Assembly: GCF_000949295.1 (NCBI RefSeq)
Contig: NZ_JXYS01000027.1
Location: 29,795 to 93,794, forward strand
Direction: 5' to 3'
Source: Acidithrix ferrooxidans
GTDB lineage: Bacteria; Actinomycetota; Acidimicrobiia; Acidimicrobiales; Acidimicrobiaceae
DNA: 64,000 nt
Shown here: positions 35,938-44,405 of the stretch, piece by piece
How the letters are laid out: the number at the start of each line of letters is the position of its first letter
How positions within the stretch are numbered: the first letter of the stretch is position 1
Made by a program: the position numbers and the translations under genes
Notes under the pieces: generated by a model
What the model saw: the letters and a program-made list of their open reading frames with translations, nothing else
What the model was told of the DNA's origin: nothing
Database searches by the model: none

Positions 35938-37380
35938 ATGGTTTTTAGCTCGTTGAAGAGCTGTTTTTCTTTTGGTAGGTCGCTTGATGTGGTGATGCCT
36001 CACCTTAGCGTTGGTAGCTTTGGTGTGGTTCTTGTCCTAGTGGCGATCTTTTTATTTGTTGGTGGCTCAAAGGGCGAGCACCAAAAGACCATGGGGAGGT
36101 TTCGACCAACCAAGTCGAGTCGCCGAGGAATTCATGAGGGAGTGCAATTTGCGGGTCGCTTCAATTTGAGCGACTTTAAAACTTTGAATCCCTCTATCTC
36201 TATAGGCAAATTGGGTTTGAGATCTATCCGACTTGATCGCCGGGACTCGGCAATCGTCTTTGGCCCCACACAGTCGTTTAAGACATCTCGACTGGCCATT
36301 CCGGCGATCCTGGAACATCGCGGGGGAGTGATCGCCTCGAGCGTCAAAGGTGATTTGATGGAGGCAACCATTGAGGCACGATCGACTATGGGTAGGGTGA
36401 TCGTGTATGACCCGCTGGGAAGTACCGATCGAGGTAATTCTTTTTGGAACCCTCTCTCTAGAAAATTGGATGCTAATTCATCGAGACGACTTGCACAAGG
36501 TATCTGTTTTTCTCGAACTTTGCGCCATATGGGTGAAGAAGGGCAATTCTGGGCGACTTTAGCAGCTCGATTGTTGGCGCCACTGCTATTGGCAGCATCT
36601 CATTTAGGGCTAAGCATCATCGACGTGATCGGTTGGATTGATCAAAGGGACTTCGAGGAAGCTGGTAATTTTCTGATCGAAAACAACTATCTTGAATATG
36701 CCCGGTCGATAGCGGCGACCCTTGATTTGGATGAGAGAATCCTCTCGTCAATTCTTACAACCCTAGATCGCTCGATAACTCCGTTCTCAATTGGCACAAC
36801 GCCTATTGAGGGCTACTTTGACTTGGTGGATTTCGATTCCTCTGGTTCGTCGAGTCTCTTTTTGATTGCCCCACCGAATCGACAAGGAGAGATTGGAACC
36901 GTCTTCGGCGCATTACTAGCAGAGATCTTCGATCGCATCTTTCAATTTGAAGTGACAGAGCGTGCTCTTTTGATCGTCTTGGATGAGGCTGCTAATTTAG
37001 CTCCGATAGCAAATTTTGACGAGATAATCTCGACCGTGTCATCCTTTGGCGTTCAGTTGATAACTATCTATCAAGATCTAGCACAGTTGCGTGCTAGATA
37101 TGGCGAGGCTGCCACCACTATTGTAAATAACCATCGAGCTAAGATCTTTTTAGGGGCGATTTCAGATCCATCAACCATGACTCTCGCACAAGAGTTATGT
37201 GGGATGAAAAGTGAGTACCCAAATTCAATTTGGCAAAAGTCCAACTCAGATGGTGGCCAATTGCGCCATCTACTTGCACTTGGGGCACTTAGAAGGCTTC
37301 AGCCAGGTAAGGCTCTTTTGGTCTATGGTCATCGACCACCGGCCATAATAGAGCTCTCGGCAAGAATTCCAAGACGGTAG
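35938..37380 (+). CDS. VirD4/TraG-like coupling ATPase
   Basis: A 480-residue protein of the type IV coupling family, which brings the substrate to the secretion channel. One membrane helix lies at about 24-42 (SVGSFGVVLVLVAIFLFVGG). The nucleotide site is GPTQSFKTS (109-117), in which the glycine normally before the lysine is replaced by phenylalanine. Other family marks are VIASSVKGDLMEAT, VYDPLGS, FWATLAARLLAPLL, Walker B LLIVLDEAAN (344-353), FGVQLITIYQDLAQLRARYG and NNHRAKIFLGAISDP. The start has AGGAG eight bases upstream. Last gene of the secretion block, followed at once by the flagellar operon. Confidence 0.85.
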   Translation: MVFSSLKSCFSFGRSLDVVMPHLSVGSFGVVLVLVAIFLFVGGSKGEHQKTMGRFRPTKSSRRGIHEGVQFAGRFNLSDFKTLNPSISIGKLGLRSIRLDRRDSAIVFGPTQSFKTSRLAIPAILEHRGGVIASSVKGDLMEATIEARSTMGRVIVYDPLGSTDRGNSFWNPLSRKLDANSSRRLAQGICFSRTLRHMGEEGQFWATLAARLLAPLLLAASHLGLSIIDVIGWIDQRDFEEAGNFLIENNYLEYARSIAATLDLDERILSSILTTLDRSITPFSIGTTPIEGYFDLVDFDSSGSSSLFLIAPPNRQGEIGTVFGALLAEIFDRIFQFEVTERALLIVLDEAANLAPIANFDEIISTVSSFGVQLITIYQDLAQLRARYGEAATTIVNNHRAKIFLGAISDPSTMTLAQELCGMKSEYPNSIWQKSNSDGGQLRHLLALGALRRLQPGKALLVYGHRPPAIIELSARIPRR

Positions 37381-37392
37381 TTGTTATTATTT

Positions 37393-37419
37393 TTAGGTTT
37401 GTATCTGAGTTGCCGATAC
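37393..37419 (+). promoter_or_regulatory. Sigma-28-type promoter of the flgN-flgK-flgL-fliW operon
   Basis: TTAGGTTT and GCCGATAC are separated by 11 bases. They match the flagellar sigma-28 consensus (TAAAGTTT-N11-GCCGATAA) at 6 of 8 and 7 of 8 positions. The -10 ends seven bases before the GTG of flgN, so the message may be leaderless. Confidence 0.7.
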
Positions 37420-37426
37420 TAAGGCC

Positions 37427-37912
37427 GTGGGATACTCTGAACTTTCGCAATCACTCGAATACGAGACAGCATTACTTGAAAAACTCCTCTTCAAATTGGA
37501 AGAGGAACGCCTTTTAGTTGCCAATGAACGTCACCATTATTTAGGTGAAGCTAACTTTGAGATTCAAGCTGTAAGCGGCGAGATCAAGCATGCCGAACTG
37601 CGACGAGCAATCGCATCCTCGGAGGTCTGTGACTTTCTTGAGATCGATTCGATGGCTCCGCTGTCGGAGATTATTTCGGCGACTCCTGAGCCATGGAAGT
37701 CTGTCTTTGCTGAACAAAGAAGCCAGATGCTTTTGGTCACAGCCAGGATCGCTAAAGCGCAAAATGAGATCAATAGTCTCTTAGCACAGCGCATCGCTTT
37801 GGTTGAAGACGTTTTGAATCTAATCGATTCAAGCGGAACAACCAATCTCTACGGAAGGAATGGAAGGCGTAGCAAGGAAGCCACGATTTCACTATTGGAT
37901 GGTCTATTGTGA
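37427..37912 (+). CDS. flgN: FlgN-family flagellar chaperone
   Basis: A 161-residue, almost entirely helical cytoplasmic protein with the FlgN pattern: YETALLEKLLFKLEEERLLVANER near the start and IDSSGTTNLYGRNGRRS near the end. FlgN chaperones the hook-filament junction proteins FlgK and FlgL before export, and those are exactly the next two genes. The GTG start directly follows a sigma-28-type promoter. Its stop overlaps the flgK start by four bases (GTGA), so translation is probably coupled. Confidence 0.82.
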   Translation: MGYSELSQSLEYETALLEKLLFKLEEERLLVANERHHYLGEANFEIQAVSGEIKHAELRRAIASSEVCDFLEIDSMAPLSEIISATPEPWKSVFAEQRSQMLLVTARIAKAQNEINSLLAQRIALVEDVLNLIDSSGTTNLYGRNGRRSKEATISLLDGLL

Positions 37913-39306
37913 GCAATGCCGGGATCTATATTGGACTCTCAGGGATTCAGGCGCAAACTAAAAGTATGGATGTCGTTAGCCAGAATATTGCTAACGTCAA
38001 TACGCCTGGTTATACAAGGGAGACTGCTAACCTTTCGGCTGTTATCAACCCGGGATCCAACATAGGATCCGGTGCTATAGTAGCCTCTGTCTCTCAAATC
38101 TCTGACTCTTTTTTGCAGGCGCAAGCCCAAAGTGCCTCTGCGGATTCGCATGCGGCGACCAGCCTTTCATCGGCGCTTTCATCGGCTCAAACAAATTTTC
38201 AAGAGCCCTCGCCAATTGGAATTAATGAACAGTTGTCATCCCTTTGGAATGCATTTGATCAGGTCTCAAATCAGCCCAACCTTATGGCGGCTCGAACACA
38301 ATTGGTCAATATTGCCCAACAACTCTCTACGACTATCAATAGTGATTCACAAGGGTTGACCAATCTTTATAACGGTACTGTGAGCCAGGTTCAGTCTTCG
38401 GTTACCTCGATCAATCAGCAGTTGAAACAGGTGGCCACTTTGAATGGCCAGATTATGGCAGCTCAGGGTCAAAATGGCGCGAATACATTGATAGATCAGC
38501 GAAATCAACTCGTCCAGTCGATTACCGACTCAATTGGAGCGCGAGTTGTAAATGGTAGTAACGGTTCCATATCGATCCTTTCTGGTGGTATTGCGCTAGT
38601 GAGTGGGATAGTAGCAGATTCGCTCAATGTTCAAGCTCCAACAGCGCCAGCTACTGGTACCGCATCGATCGTCTCGAACTCGACTGGAGCGACACTTCCA
38701 GTTACTTCGGGTACGATTGGTGGTAACTTGGCAGCATTAAATAATAATATACCGAGTTATATGACGAATTTGAATAACTTCGCCTATCAGCTTGCCACCC
38801 AGGTCAATGGTGCACTAGCGCCGTCAGGCGGAGGGTTTGGATACGCAACACCTCCTATTTCTGCTACTAACCAGCTTCCTGCTGGTCAACCGCTCTTTAG
38901 CGTGTCGACTTTATCGTCAACGGCTGCAGCGACGATCTCCGTCAATCAGGCAGTTTCAACAAATCCAAATTTAATTGCGTCCTCGTCGTCCTCGAATACA
39001 CCTATGGATGGATCTATCGCGGCAGCGGTAGCTGCACTGGGGTCGTCATCTTCTAGCACATCTCCGGATGCACTGTACAACGCGATTGTTACTCAGGTTG
39101 GCCTTGACGTTTCGACGGCTCAATCAAATGTGAAGACACAATCTGCTCGCTCTCAATCTGCCACCTCTGCGTTAGCTAGCGTCTCTGGTGTAAATACAAA
39201 TCAAGAGTTGGTCAATATGGTTGCCTTTCAAAATGCATATCAGGCGGCTGCAAAGGTAATTGCAACCGTAGCGACCTCAATTCAAAGTCTTATTTCGGCG
39301 GTGTAA
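37909..39306 (+). CDS. flgK: Flagellar hook-associated protein 1 (FlgK)
   Basis: The 465-residue hook-filament junction protein. The N-terminal rod-type motif is IYIGLSGIQAQTKSMDVVSQ followed by IANVNTPGYTRE. The C-terminal D0 helix ends NQELVNMVAFQNAYQAAAKV, both diagnostic of FlgK. The middle is Ser/Thr/Asn-rich and variable. It is exported by the flagellar type III system and has no cleaved signal. GTG start, overlapping flgN; flgL follows after five bases. Confidence 0.94.
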   Translation: MSNAGIYIGLSGIQAQTKSMDVVSQNIANVNTPGYTRETANLSAVINPGSNIGSGAIVASVSQISDSFLQAQAQSASADSHAATSLSSALSSAQTNFQEPSPIGINEQLSSLWNAFDQVSNQPNLMAARTQLVNIAQQLSTTINSDSQGLTNLYNGTVSQVQSSVTSINQQLKQVATLNGQIMAAQGQNGANTLIDQRNQLVQSITDSIGARVVNGSNGSISILSGGIALVSGIVADSLNVQAPTAPATGTASIVSNSTGATLPVTSGTIGGNLAALNNNIPSYMTNLNNFAYQLATQVNGALAPSGGGFGYATPPISATNQLPAGQPLFSVSTLSSTAAATISVNQAVSTNPNLIASSSSSNTPMDGSIAAAVAALGSSSSSTSPDALYNAIVTQVGLDVSTAQSNVKTQSARSQSATSALASVSGVNTNQELVNMVAFQNAYQAAAKVIATVATSIQSLISAV

Positions 39307-39311
39307 GTTAA

Positions 39312-40271
39312 ATGACAGACAGAATAGGAAATGCATCACTCGTTGGTTCTTTGGTCAACTCGGTCCAAGGAGACCAAAATACACTAGTGAATCTCCAGCA
39401 GCTTTTAGCTACAGGCAATAACATCTCAAAGCCAAGTGATAGTCCGGTTGGAATCTCCAACTTGCTGGCGCTGCAGACTGGGCTTTCGCGCGCTAATCAG
39501 TTCGTGGCGAATGCAAAAGATGGTTCGACGATGCTTGGGGTTGCTAATGGCGCAATGAGTACTGCGATGAATGTTCTACAACAAGCTCGCACGGCGATTC
39601 TCTCTGCGGGAAATGGTGCCTTACCCTCAGCCTCGATAAAGGCGATAGCTAGCCAAATTAATGGATATGTCCAGACCTTGGCGGGGATAGCAAATACCCA
39701 ATATCTAGGTGTGGCAATCTTTGGGGGAACCTCGGGTGCGCAATCCGCCTATACCCCAACTACTACTAGCGGCACGACGGTCTATACCTATCAGGGCAAT
39801 GGTGTTGCTCCGAGCCGAACGGTTGCTCCGGGAGTCACGGTAAATGCGAGTTTGGCTGACGCTTTTGGAACTGGAAACCCACCCTCAAACCCAGCTTCTC
39901 CTGGTTCTGGAGAGCTTGGGTACGCAAATAACACAGCTAACATAATGACTACCTTAAGTAGTATTGTCAACGACTTACAATCTGGATCGTCTGCCAATAT
40001 GTCTACTGATTTAGGTAAATTTGATACTGCTTTTGCAGTCTTTCAGACAAATGCTGGTCAAGTTGGTGCTCAATATCAGCAGATGCAGGCCATGCAACAG
40101 CAGACGACCTATACTCAACAATCGTTGAATACCCAACTTGGCGCGATTCAAAATGTCGATGTGGCTTCCGTCTCTACACAATATCAGCAAGCTCTTTCAA
40201 ACTATCAAGTCGCACTTTATGCGACGGCACAATTGGGCCAACAACCATCGTTGGCCACATACCTTCACTAG
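39312..40271 (+). CDS. flgL: Flagellar hook-associated protein 3 (FlgL)
   Basis: The 319-residue flagellin-like junction protein. The N-terminal helix contains LQQLLATGNNISKPSDSPVGISNLL, matching the D0/D1 coil of FlgL/flagellin. The C-terminal coil has NVDVASVSTQYQQALSNYQVALYATAQL, with the long D0 helix. Order in the operon (flgN-flgK-flgL-fliW) is classical. The ATG start is five bases after the flgK stop. Confidence 0.93.
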   Translation: MTDRIGNASLVGSLVNSVQGDQNTLVNLQQLLATGNNISKPSDSPVGISNLLALQTGLSRANQFVANAKDGSTMLGVANGAMSTAMNVLQQARTAILSAGNGALPSASIKAIASQINGYVQTLAGIANTQYLGVAIFGGTSGAQSAYTPTTTSGTTVYTYQGNGVAPSRTVAPGVTVNASLADAFGTGNPPSNPASPGSGELGYANNTANIMTTLSSIVNDLQSGSSANMSTDLGKFDTAFAVFQTNAGQVGAQYQQMQAMQQQTTYTQQSLNTQLGAIQNVDVASVSTQYQQALSNYQVALYATAQLGQQPSLATYLH

Positions 40272-40293
40272 TATTAGGACTGGAGAGTAATAA

Positions 40294-40767
40294 ATGAATA
40301 CCATAGAATCTGAGCCAGAGGTGGATGAGTCACCAAAGTCGGGCGCTCCGAGTTTTCGAATCGTAGCCGAAGTCAACTTGCCGAAGGGCTTGCCCGGCTT
40401 CTTTGCTGAGCGCAAGTTTGCACTTTTGGATCTAGGAGACGACTACAACCCTTATATGGCATTACGTTCGTTCACCTCCGAACTCACTCTTATCGTGGTT
40501 GAACCTCGATTTGTCGTTGAGGACTACCAGGTTCACGTGGATGACCCAACGCAGAATCTTTTGGGTTTGACGCGATCAGAGGACGCACTGGTGCTCGTGA
40601 TAGCAACTCTAAGGGAGAACAAAAATCCTGTTGTGAATTTACTTGGACCGATAGTTCTAAATGTTGAAAGCAAGATTGCAGCCCAAGTTGTTCAGGTGGA
40701 GAGTGACTACTCTGTTACCCACGAAGTTTCACTTGCTCTTCGGGCTTCAGACCGAGTTGTACTCTAG
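40294..40767 (+). CDS. fliW: Flagellar assembly factor FliW
   Basis: A 157-residue cytoplasmic protein that binds CsrA and flagellin. Seen: NLPKGLPGF (the FliW opening FPxGLPGF-type), FALLDLGDDYNPYMALRSF, a mid-part LVIATLRENKNPVVNLLGPIVLN and the final segment SLALRASDRVVL. By analogy with Bacillus, free FliW sequesters CsrA when flagellin is exported and releases it when flagellin accumulates. csrA itself lies about 0.4 kb away on the other strand, and the flagellin leader carries CsrA-like sites. Start ATG with GGAGAG upstream. Confidence 0.9.
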   Translation: MNTIESEPEVDESPKSGAPSFRIVAEVNLPKGLPGFFAERKFALLDLGDDYNPYMALRSFTSELTLIVVEPRFVVEDYQVHVDDPTQNLLGLTRSEDALVLVIATLRENKNPVVNLLGPIVLNVESKIAAQVVQVESDYSVTHEVSLALRASDRVVL

Positions 40768-41202
40768 GGGTGGTTTTGGGATGGTGGAATTTAAAAACCA
40801 CCATCCGATCTTCCTGCAGCCCAAGTACTTAGTCTCTTATCACCTTTGGATTAGGGTACTCTCTAGGGACCTGAACGAGGGGTTTGAACTAGGTCGTTAG
40901 AGAACTCGACAAAGATACCCACCCGGGTACATCTTTTAATATAGGACAAACCACAAGAAGCCCCTGGGCACTTTCAGCGCCATTGCGGGATAGTCGAACT
41001 TGGGCGGGCCGCAACCTTAGTTGACAAGCTGACGCTAGCCCAAGGTTATAAGTAAATTACCTAAAACTCTATTGCTAGCACAGCCCAAACCTAACGCCGA
41101 GATGGTGATGTGACCCTACAGCCCTGGTCTATTAGAGTTACTCCTAGGAGGTAGGCGTAGGTCTTCATCAAGCAAATGGCTTAGGTGGCCGATGTGCGTT
41201 AG
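40768..41202. other. Intergenic stretch (435 bp) between convergent fliW and csrA
   Basis: Apart from the hairpin at 40779-40806 it contains no gene, repeat or recognised RNA. A weakly open plus-strand frame overlapping the end of fliW (40661-40900) matches nothing. Confidence 0.55.
40779..40806. terminator. Perfect 9-bp hairpin after fliW
   Basis: GGATGGTGG (40779-40787) pairs exactly with CCACCATCC (40798-40806) around a 10-base A/T loop, 11 bases after the fliW stop. No T-run follows. The 5' arm contains GGA in a context that could also bind CsrA, which is speculative. Confidence 0.55.
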
Positions 41203-41451
41203 CTATTCTTTGGCGGAATCATCAATCGGCATCTTGATTTCACCCATATCGATGCCTAATGCCTTAGGACTGGTTGCCGCCGCTTCGTTCGCAGCTTTCA
41301 CCGCCAGATAAACTTCTTCTCGGTGAATTTCTACATCCCGTGGCGCCGAAATCCCGACTCTTACTTGATCTCTATGGATATCAAGTATCGTAATTACAAT
41401 ATCGTCACTTATGACGATGCTTTGGTTGGCTCGGCGTGTTAGTACTAGCAA
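41203..41451 (-). CDS. csrA: Carbon storage regulator CsrA
   Basis: An RNA-binding translational regulator. Starting at TTG 41451 gives MLVLTRRANQSIVI, exactly the canonical CsrA beginning, and AAGGAGG lies four bases upstream. Longer readings that begin at 41601 add 50 unconserved residues and are rejected. The 82 residues include VRVGISAPRDVEIHREEVY with the Arg/Glu RNA-contact region, and a C-terminal tail longer than in E. coli, as in CsrA proteins that work with FliW. It faces fliW. The flagellin leader is the probable target. Confidence 0.93.
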   Translation of the reverse strand: MLVLTRRANQSIVISDDIVITILDIHRDQVRVGISAPRDVEIHREEVYLAVKAANEAAATSPKALGIDMGEIKMPIDDSAKE

Positions 41452-41725
41452 AGCGCCTCCTTGCGCGAGATGGTCGTAGGCAAGTAACGAACAACTTATA
41501 CAATAGGGCCTATTTGGGTATATTTTGCGATCAAATGCTAATACTTCGCAAAAGGATTGAAATTTAGCTACTTTTCCCCAGATAACTGTTTTCTTAGCCA
41601 CCAGAGTGTCTTATAGCTTTGACTATGTGGAGATGGCTCCGGGTAGCATCTCGACTTTAGTTGGTTAGTATCCGAAAGCTATGCCTTTGGTGCCACTTGC
41701 AACTGAAGGTATTTGAGTGACGTAC

Positions 41726-41860
41726 TGCACTGGGTCAAACTGTTCTGGGTCGCTTTTGCCTGGGTCAAACTGTTCTGGGTCAAACTGCACTGGGTCAAAC
41801 TGCACTGGGTCAAAATGCACTGGGTCAAAATGCACTGGGTCAAAATGCACTGGGTCAAAC
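41726..41860. repeat. Tandem array, nine 15-bp units
   Basis: Nine consecutive units of TGCACTGGGTCAAAA/C occur with no gap. Units two to four are more diverged (TGTTCTGGGTCGCTT and relatives) and the last five nearly identical. It lies about 270 bases upstream of the csrA start. Confidence 0.95.
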
Positions 41861-41895
41861 TGGCTGTTGTGGTGAGTTGCCAAAGGGCCTTGTAG

Positions 41896-42000
41896 TTCAA
41901 TTAGGCAAGACACAAATTGGCAAGGCACAAATTGGCAAGACACAAATTGGCAAGGCACAAATTGGCAAGGCACAAATTGGCAAGGCGCAAGTCGATAAGG
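41896..42000. repeat. Tandem array, seven 15-bp units, degenerate at both edges
   Basis: The unit is CACAAATTGGCAAGG. Five central copies (41911-41985) are nearly identical. The first and last copies are clearly decayed, as expected when arrays turn over from the centre. It is separated by 35 bases from an array with an unrelated unit. Confidence 0.92.
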
Positions 42001-42484
42001 TGCGAGTCGGAATGACTAATCCTTGTAGAGAAGCTTTCCCATTGCCCTGCCATCAGATCGACAAAGCGACTTGCAGCTTTGGAGGTCTTTTGATATCGCA
42101 CCTCTTTGCTCCTGGAGTTACGCGTCGAAATCCTCCAGTGGAGTTTGAACTTACTCGGCCAGCCGTCGTGCTTTTTGGGTCAATTCCAGCTGTTATTAGT
42201 TTCAATGTGATCGGCTCCGTTTGCATCTTTATTATTAGATGCTTTAGAAGGCTTTTTATGAAAGAGGCAAATCATCGCAATGGCTAGAGGAAGGAAGGGC
42301 GTCTTAGCAATTTTCTTTGAGTTTGATTGTCTTTTTGGTTAGGTCTCTTGATGCGTTATGATCAATTTACAGTGGCTTTGCATTCGATTTGCTAACGATG
42401 CGCTAAGTTTTGTTACGGATGAAGCGTGTGTTTCTTGCTATCGCCTAGGTAGTAGCGGTTTAGTTTTATGATCGGTGGATTTAG

Positions 42485-43366
42485 TTGGCAGTAATTTTGA
42501 TCACAGGTGCCACAAGTGGAATTGGCCTAGAGACTGCTTTGGAGTTTGCCAAACGGGATGATCATGTGATTCTCGCGGGTCGAAATAGACGCAAGATTGA
42601 TGATGCGATTGAGAAAATTGCTAAAGTGGCACCAAAGGCAACGCTCGATCAAGTGGTCTTCGACCTCTCAGAGGTTGGATCGGTATTGATGGCTGCCATA
42701 GAGCTCAAGGCACGATTTGATCGTATTGACATCCTAATCAATAACGCCGGCGTGATGGCTATTCCTATGCGAATGGAGACCAACGATGGATTTGAGAGCC
42801 AATTCGCGACGAATCATCTCGGCCATTTTGTCTTGACAGCTGGCCTCTACGACCTTTTACTTGAGTCCAATTCGCCTCGTGTGGTTACGGTCTCGTCGAT
42901 GGTAGCTAAGTTTGGAACTATCGACTTCGATGATCTGAATGCGAACGAGAATTACTCGCCGTGGAAGAGCTATAGCCAATCAAAGCTCGCCAATCTGCTA
43001 TTTGCCAGAGAACTTTCAAAGAGAGCAATGGCCAACTCCGATCCAATCATTTCCCTAAGCTCACACCCAGGATATAGCGCTACCAATCTCTCCTTCAATG
43101 GGCCGAGAATTGGCAAGGGAACGCCGGGAGTGCTAAAGCTTTTGCAACCACTGATTGCGCAGAGGCCCTATATGGGTGCACGTCCATCGATAATGGCGGC
43201 TACGTCTTCGATCGAGAACTGGACTTATTTCGGCCCACGCGGCCCCTTTGGTTTGAGAGGTAAGCCAACAGTGGTTTCGCCTCCGCCAAAGGCTCTCGAT
43301 GATGTCGCAGGCGAGCGTCTTTGGAATATTTCCGAGGAAATGACAAAAACTACTTTTGGAATTTAG
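42485..43366 (+). CDS. Short-chain dehydrogenase/reductase (SDR)
   Basis: A 293-residue NAD(P)-dependent oxidoreductase of the retinol-dehydrogenase-like SDR type. The cofactor motif is ITGATSGIGLETALEFA, then ILINNAGVMAIPM, the catalytic tetrad VVTVSSMVAKFG (Ser) and YSQSKLANLLFAREL (Tyr-x3-Lys), and SSHPGYSATNL. The frame is closed by a stop at 42482, so the TTG at 42485 is the only sensible start. Substrate unknown. It stands alone between the csrA arrays and the chemotaxis operon. Confidence 0.88.
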   Translation: MAVILITGATSGIGLETALEFAKRDDHVILAGRNRRKIDDAIEKIAKVAPKATLDQVVFDLSEVGSVLMAAIELKARFDRIDILINNAGVMAIPMRMETNDGFESQFATNHLGHFVLTAGLYDLLLESNSPRVVTVSSMVAKFGTIDFDDLNANENYSPWKSYSQSKLANLLFARELSKRAMANSDPIISLSSHPGYSATNLSFNGPRIGKGTPGVLKLLQPLIAQRPYMGARPSIMAATSSIENWTYFGPRGPFGLRGKPTVVSPPPKALDDVAGERLWNISEEMTKTTFGI

Positions 43367-44405
43367 ATTTTTCTTTGAGTTGCTTTCCATGATAGTTATG
43401 GCGGCATAGGCTTGTTTTCAGCTAGGTCGTTATTAAAGATGGTTTTCAACTAGGTGGTCTTGATTTTTAGGGCCTGGAAAATCTTTATGGTGGAACTGTG
43501 TAATTTGTGATTTTTTGTATTCGATCCAGAGATGACAAACTATCAACGATGCGATCATGTCTTGAAACATAAAGGTATAGGGCAAATCTAACTAGCTAGA
43601 TTCAAAGCCCAACTGCTCTAAATTCTGCTCTGTTACCGATCGAAAGAAGAGGCTACTTCGGCGCAATTTTGCTATTTTCCATGGGTAACCGTGTGGTTTG
43701 TCTGAGAGCTAATTTTTGACTTTTATTTATTCTTAGATCAAGTATCTGATTTCAATGCTAGTTGCAGACAGGCTTAGCCTTGTATGGTAACGGTTCCTGG
43801 TTCGAAAAATTAAGGATTTCATTTTTACCGATAGCACTTTGACTGCAAAGGTTTTTTGCTTAACCCTATGGCAGGTACGCTGAGGCCTTCAATTCACGAA
43901 TTTTATAAGCTATTGGATATCTTGAAAAGCTGTTGTGTAAGAGCCTGGAGCCGACTCTTCGTCAGGGAAATAAACCATACCTATTTAGATGGATGCGGCT
44001 CAAATTTCAATCTTTGAGACAACTAATTGTTCGCTTAGAGATCTCACCCGGAGCGTGCTAGGTGTGCCAGGCGTAGTTTTAGGTTTTGGCTTTGGCTGTA
44101 TTACGTCTAGTTCTAGATGGATAATACTTTCTTTTTGGCTATGGTTGTCTTTGCCTGGAGCCGACTCTTCATAGTTTTATAGATGCAGATTACGAATCGG
44201 ACTTTTGAGATACCAACTTTAGCTAGGGATTATTAATGGCGTGCACTGTCGCTGGGATAGTTTCATTTGATCCTTGAGAGGCTGGATAGTTATCGATCTT
44301 AATAGTGCTTGGAACTGGTTGAGTACGCACTTTATTCAATTGGTCAAGGTGGCCGATCTTCTTGCCGAAAGTCATTGGAGACATCCTTTACCATCGGGGG
44401 TTTAG
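43367..44405. other. Intergenic stretch (about 1 kb) upstream of the chemotaxis operon
   Basis: No convincing gene; a 61-codon frame (43989-44174) matches nothing. The 18-mer GCCTGGAGCCGACTCTTC occurs twice in direct orientation at 43943-43960 and 44153-44170. The cheA promoter should be near its right end; GCCGAT at 44352 has no matching sigma-28 -35. Confidence 0.5.

Larger units (their letters stand above)
41452..42484. other. Intergenic stretch (about 1 kb) holding two tandem arrays
   Basis: Contains the csrA promoter region, two adjacent 15-bp arrays (41726-41860 and 41896-42000) and otherwise no gene. Several open frames through the arrays encode pentapeptide-like runs (FDPVH, ANLCL, IGKAQ) only because the period is 15 bases. 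Confidence 0.55.

Noticed and set aside
41452..41601. N-terminal extension of csrA
   Set aside because: The canonical CsrA start at TTG 41451 with AAGGAGG makes the extra 50 residues unlikely.
41665..42287. Pentapeptide-repeat-like frames (ANLCL, FDPVH, IGKAQ)
   Set aside because: ANLCL looks like a pentapeptide-repeat motif, but every frame of these arrays is open, none has a start site or non-repeat domain, so the similarity is due to period 15.
43989..44174. 61-codon frame upstream of cheA
   Set aside because: Matches nothing and ends within one copy of the 18-bp direct repeat.
44352..44371. Sigma-28 promoter for cheA
   Set aside because: GCCGAT and GCCGAA occur but no TAAAG-like -35 lies 11 bases upstream.
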